DNA of 39,006 bases from Gemmatimonadota bacterium (GTDB lineage: Bacteria; Gemmatimonadota; Gemmatimonadetes; Gemmatimonadales; GWC2-71-9): assembly GCA_029862925.1 (NCBI GenBank), contig JAOTWJ010000015.1, positions 1 to 39,006 of the forward strand. The letters run 5' to 3'. The translations under genes and the position numbers were made by a program. The notes beneath the pieces are model-generated. The model did no database searches and was not told the origin of the DNA. It worked only from the letters and a program-made list of their open reading frames with translations. Shown piece by piece: positions 35,843 through 39,006 of this stretch. Positions within the stretch are counted from its first letter, which is position 1. Each line of letters begins with the position of its first letter.

Positions 35843-36787
35843 ATGCGCACCGCGCCGCTCGTCGCGCGCCCTCTCCCGACCGGCGCCCGGATCGCCGTCC
35901 TCCTCGGCACGGCCGTCGCACTCTCGACGGGCTCATCGGAGTCCGTCGCGCAGACGCGCGACGCACGGCCCCCCACCGCGCTCATCGTGACCGCCCATCC
36001 CGACGACGACGCCGCCTTTTCAGGCGCCGTCTATCAGATCACGCACCAACTGCGGGGTGCCGTCGATCTCGCTCTCGTCACCGACGGTAGCGGGGGGTTC
36101 CGGTACGCGACGCTCGCCGAGCCGATGTATGGTCTCGAGCTGACCAACGAAACCGTGGCCCGGCAGTACCTGCCCGCGATCCGCAAGCGGGAGCTGATGG
36201 CGGGTGGCGCGATCGTCGGGATCCGGAACTACTTTTTCTTGGATCAGTTGGATCACGGGTACGCGCTCGACGCCGACACAGTGCTGCACGCCGTCTGGGA
36301 CACGGCGTTCGTACGGCGGCGGCTCGTGGACATCCTCACCCGCGGCGAGTACGACGTCGTGTTCGGCCTGCTCCCCTTCCCCGAGACGCACGCCCACCAC
36401 AAGGCCGCCACGATCATGGCGCTGTACGCGGCTTCGTCGCTGCCGGCGGACAGGCGGCCCGCGGTGCTGGGCGGCTTCCCGTGCGCGTTCGACGGCCGCA
36501 CGCTCACATTCGAAGGACTCCCCGGCTATCCCGTCACCACGGTGACCGGCGGCCGGCCCCTGACCCGCTTCGACCGAACGCAGCCGCTCGGCTACAACGG
36601 GCGGCTCGACTTCCGCATCATCGCCAACTGGGTGATCGCCGAGCACAAGTCGCAGGGGACGATGCAGCTGCTGATGAACCGGGGCGACGTGGAGTGCTAC
36701 TGGTACTTCGATGCGAACGGCCCGGCCGGCCGCGACCGCATCACCGACCTGTTCGAGCGATTGCGGGTGCCGCCGGCCGGCCAGTGA
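35843..36787 (+). CDS. Secreted PIG-L (LmbE) family deacetylase
   Basis: 314 aa. An N-terminal hydrophobic segment (ARIAVLLGTAVALSTG, then SVAQ) suggests export. The Zn-hydrolase motif AHPDDD (His52, Asp54, Asp55) and the downstream THAHHKAA (His183-His186) are the LmbE/PIG-L metal ligands, with DLALVTDGSGG between. Members remove N-acetyl groups from GlcNAc-type or other amide substrates; the substrate here is unknown. GGAG lies 8 nt before the ATG. It abuts the broken transporter gene, so its insertion or a deletion may have created that truncation. It is followed 73 bp later by a lipoprotein gene. Confidence 0.92.
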   Translation: MRTAPLVARPLPTGARIAVLLGTAVALSTGSSESVAQTRDARPPTALIVTAHPDDDAAFSGAVYQITHQLRGAVDLALVTDGSGGFRYATLAEPMYGLELTNETVARQYLPAIRKRELMAGGAIVGIRNYFFLDQLDHGYALDADTVLHAVWDTAFVRRRLVDILTRGEYDVVFGLLPFPETHAHHKAATIMALYAASSLPADRRPAVLGGFPCAFDGRTLTFEGLPGYPVTTVTGGRPLTRFDRTQPLGYNGRLDFRIIANWVIAEHKSQGTMQLLMNRGDVECYWYFDANGPAGRDRITDLFERLRVPPAGQ

Positions 36788-36860
36788 CCTCCGGGCGCTG
36801 CCCCGGGTATGCTCGATAGTCGAGTAAACCGCCACCGCGACCCAAGCGAGGGTATCCCCC

Positions 36861-37292
36861 ATGAAAACGGCAGCAGTCCTTTGGCCACTGCTGATCTTCG
36901 GCGCCTGCCAGCAGCCCGCGGTTGGTCCCGACACCCAACAGGTTTCGGGGGAAACCGTCGTCCTGGCGCCCGGCCAGGAGGTACGCGTCGGGGGCCTGCT
37001 TCACGTCTGGTTCGGCGAGGTTCTGAGCGACTCGCGCTGTCCCACCGACGTGGTCTGCGTCTGGGCCGGGAACGCGGAGGTGCAGATCGGCCTCGCCCTC
37101 GGCACGGGCCCTACGCACCCATTCAGGCTCAACACCACGCTCCAGCCCGCCAGCGCGGATTTCGGGGGCTATCGCGTCACGCTGGTCGCCCTCACGCCCG
37201 CACCCGTATCCACCAGACTCATCGATCCGGCCGAGTACCGCGCCCATCTCAAAGTGGAGACGATCCCCGACCCGTCCAGCGATCCGACCTGA
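36861..37292 (+). CDS. Small lipoprotein, unknown function
   Basis: 143 aa. Lipobox FGAC gives lipid-modified Cys16. The mature part is beta-rich: VVLAPGQEVRVGGLLHVWFGEV, then SRCPTDVVCVWAGNAEVQI with Cys60 and Cys66 near a conserved-looking CVWAGNA, then FGGYRVTLVALTPAP. Short lipoproteins with this RCP-x4-C-x-WAG pattern occur in many phyla as hypothetical proteins; no function is known to me. GAGGG stands 8 nt before ATG 36861. It ends 12 bp before the convergent flavoprotein gene. Confidence 0.8.
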   Translation: MKTAAVLWPLLIFGACQQPAVGPDTQQVSGETVVLAPGQEVRVGGLLHVWFGEVLSDSRCPTDVVCVWAGNAEVQIGLALGTGPTHPFRLNTTLQPASADFGGYRVTLVALTPAPVSTRLIDPAEYRAHLKVETIPDPSSDPT

Positions 37293-37304
37293 ACCGCGCC
37301 CGGT

Positions 37305-38486
37305 TCAGCCCTCGCCGTGAAAGCGCGCGGCTTCCGTGCCGCGCGACAGCCGGACTTCGGGCCGCCAGCGGAACTTGTGTGCGAGCGGATGCTCGCGGCC
37401 TTCCACCGTATCGGCGATCAGCCGTCCCAACACCGGCGCGAACTTGAACCCGTGCCCGCTGCCCCCGCTCGCAACCGTGAGCCCCTCGCGTGACGGATCG
37501 CGCGCGATCCAGAAATCCTCGTCCTGCGTGTCCGCATAGAGGCAGAGCCGGCGGTACACTACCTCGGCGCCGGCCAGCGTGGGGATGGTTTCGTCCAGCA
37601 GGGCGCGGATGCGGGCCTCCTGCGCCGGCGTGACGAGGCGTGGCGCGTCGGGATCGATGGCCGCCCCCGCGTCGTGCAGCGCGACCTTGACCACACCGTC
37701 CCGGTTGCGCGGGAAGCCGTAGAGGCCGGTCCGGGCCACATCGGCCGTGAACACCGGAAACCGCTCGGGCGCGAAGCGGTCGGGGTCGCGTGGCGCGAAA
37801 TGCAGCACCGGGTGCCCTGTCGCGCGGATCTCGTGGGTAAGTCCGAGCAGTGAGCCCGCCCACGCACCGGTGGCGAGCACCACGCGGTCGGCCCGGACGG
37901 CGCCCGCGGCGGTGAGCACCCCAATCACGCGCCCGTTTTCCTCGAGGAGCCCGGTCATGCGACCGGTGCGGACGGTCACCCCGTCTTGCGCGGCCCGCCG
38001 CACCAGCCACGCGACCACCTTCCCGCTCTCGGCGTAGCCACCGACACGGTGGAAGAACCCGTCCACGTACCTCCCCGTACTCCACGCCGGGAACCGGCAG
38101 GTTAGCGTGTCAGCGCTGAGCCGTTCGGGCCGATGGCCCCGCCGTCTCAGGGTCTCCCAACTCTCGTATTCGAACGTGCCCGGCGTCATCGAGGCACGAC
38201 AGACCATCAGCACGCCGGTTTCGTGATAGAGGTTCTCCTCACCGGCGGCGCTCCACTCGCGGGCCCAGCGGCGCCAGCCCTCGAATGCGTCCTCCATCAG
38301 CGCGGTGTACGCCTCGTCCCGGCCGTACTCCATCCGCAGCACCTTGCTGATGTCGGTGCTCGCGGCCAGCGGATGCGGCACCGGGCCGGCATCGAGCAGG
38401 ACGACCATGTGGCCCCGGTGGCGCAGCTCGAGGGCCGCCGCCGCGCCGAACACGCCGGCACCGACGACGAGCGTCGTACCGCTCAT
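37305..38486 (-). CDS. FAD-dependent oxidoreductase, sarcosine oxidase-like (DAO family)
   Basis: 393 aa. The N-terminal dinucleotide-binding motif is VVGAGVFG (GxGxxG, 9-14) with Asp32 at the end of the second strand for the FAD ribose. Cys315 in RRLCLYADTQDEDFW occupies the place of the cysteine that binds FAD covalently in monomeric sarcosine oxidase and N-methyltryptophan oxidase, and SGGSGHGFKFAPVLG is the flavin-loop signature. It probably oxidises a secondary or methylated amine with release of hydrogen peroxide. No signal peptide. ATG 38486 overlaps the upstream cyclase-family stop (ATGA, 38483-38486). The substrate is unknown. Confidence 0.9.
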   Translation of the reverse strand: MSGTTLVVGAGVFGAAAALELRHRGHMVVLLDAGPVPHPLAASTDISKVLRMEYGRDEAYTALMEDAFEGWRRWAREWSAAGEENLYHETGVLMVCRASMTPGTFEYESWETLRRRGHRPERLSADTLTCRFPAWSTGRYVDGFFHRVGGYAESGKVVAWLVRRAAQDGVTVRTGRMTGLLEENGRVIGVLTAAGAVRADRVVLATGAWAGSLLGLTHEIRATGHPVLHFAPRDPDRFAPERFPVFTADVARTGLYGFPRNRDGVVKVALHDAGAAIDPDAPRLVTPAQEARIRALLDETIPTLAGAEVVYRRLCLYADTQDEDFWIARDPSREGLTVASGGSGHGFKFAPVLGRLIADTVEGREHPLAHKFRWRPEVRLSRGTEAARFHGEG

Positions 38487-39006
38487 CGTGGGATCGGAAC
38501 GAACGCGACGACCCGTGCCGGTCCCCCGGAGCCACCGGCGATCTTGAGCGGCAGCGCCGCCACCACGGCGCCCGTGACGGGAAGGCGATCGAGGTTGGTG
38601 AGGTTCTCGAGACCTGGCACGCCGGCCGCGGCGGCGATGCGGTGGACCACGAAATCCGTGGAGGGCCCGTAGTCGATGGACGCGACGTCGGCCCCGATGG
38701 CCGCCACGCGCCGCTCCTCCACGAGCAGGCGCGCCGCGTCCGCGCCGAAGCTCGGGAAATGGAGATTGGACGCGTCGCCCGGCCGGTCGTCGCCCAGGTA
38801 CCGCTTGGCGTCCGGCCAGCGCGCGCTCCAGCCGGTGCGGAGCAGCACGATGCTTCCCGCCGCGATCGGACCATGGGCCCGCTCGAACGCCTCCACGTCG
38901 CCCGTGGTGAGCCGGTAGTCGGGGTCGGCGGCGGCTCGGGCCGCGACGTCAATCACCACGGCCGGCGCAATCAGGCGCTCGAGGGGGAGGCGGTCGGCGG
39001 TGAGCC
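38483..39006 (-). CDS. Cyclase-family (kynurenine formamidase-like) metal hydrolase, partial at right edge
   Basis: The visible C-terminal 174 codons read LTADRLPLERLIAPAVVIDV, then EAFERAHGPIAAGSIVLLRTGW, SNLHFPSFGADAARLL, IGADVASIDYGPSTDFVVHRI and a final PLKIAGGSGGPARVVAFVPI. This order is typical of the cyclase family that includes bacterial N-formylkynurenine formamidase and isatin hydrolase. The HxGTHxDxP metal motif lies upstream, outside the window. The GTG at 38959 is internal, since the family sequence continues to the edge. It is coupled to the flavoprotein by a 4-bp overlap; together they could degrade an amide or ring-containing amine. Confidence 0.85.
   Translation of the reverse strand, partial: LTADRLPLERLIAPAVVIDVAARAAADPDYRLTTGDVEAFERAHGPIAAGSIVLLRTGWSARWPDAKRYLGDDRPGDASNLHFPSFGADAARLLVEERRVAAIGADVASIDYGPSTDFVVHRIAAAAGVPGLENLTNLDRLPVTGAVVAALPLKIAGGSGGPARVVAFVPIPR

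Overview
This is a very G+C-rich, densely coded bacterial window with long tandem runs of genes and frequent 4-bp ATGA/GTGA overlaps. It shows no tRNA, rRNA, CRISPR array, IS element, integrase or phage gene. Secreted lipoproteins, six-bladed beta-propeller lipoproteins, Zn amidohydrolases, RND efflux, a PIG-L deacetylase and TolB-like propellers with Ig-like domains are the usual mix in Gemmatimonadota (less likely Acidobacteriota). That assignment is inferred from gene content and was not tested.

Layout. (1) 1-7118, minus strand: gyrA, then a PLP threonine dehydratase/serine racemase-like enzyme, a response regulator-GAF-GGDEF protein, a Ser/Thr kinase with an N-terminal zinc ribbon, and a Zn amidohydrolase cut by the left edge. 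The dehydratase, cyclase and kinase genes overlap by 4 bp. gyrA has a recognisable promoter and a terminator-shaped hairpin in its leader. (2) 7371-7811, plus strand: a small NTF2-like lipoprotein. (3) 7878-18629, minus strand: an efflux cassette with a periplasmic adaptor lipoprotein, a TolC-like protein, RND pump 1, a beta-propeller lipoprotein, RND pump 2 and a small glycine-zipper protein. It has two different pumps but one adaptor and one outer-membrane channel. (4) 18792-22020: two more propeller genes, a small secreted protein, and a short ORF that looks like the 3' remnant of a fourth propeller gene. (5) 22093-29792, minus strand: a four-gene operon of Ig-like/TolB-like protein, MDR oxidoreductase, TPR plus glycoside hydrolase, and TPR plus outer-membrane barrel, behind a promoter with a perfect TTGACA. 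(6) 29992-34327, plus strand: a Lys/Ala/Pro-rich histone-H1-like protein with its own terminator, then a coupled trio of amidohydrolase lipoprotein, D-aminoacylase-like lipoprotein without the HxH metal motif, and a small alpha/alpha-toroid protein with a DEDD motif resembling class II terpene cyclases. (7) 34338-35760, minus strand: a 5'-truncated, frameshifted SLC12-type transporter pseudogene. (8) 35843-37292, plus strand: a PIG-L deacetylase and a small lipoprotein. (9) 37305-39006, minus strand: a sarcosine-oxidase-like flavoprotein coupled to a cyclase-family hydrolase cut by the right edge.

The least conventional assemblies are the two-pump efflux cassette with a propeller lipoprotein translationally coupled between the pumps, the glycoside hydrolase/TPR-barrel operon that lacks any visible polysaccharide synthase, and the amidohydrolase-deacylase-toroid trio.
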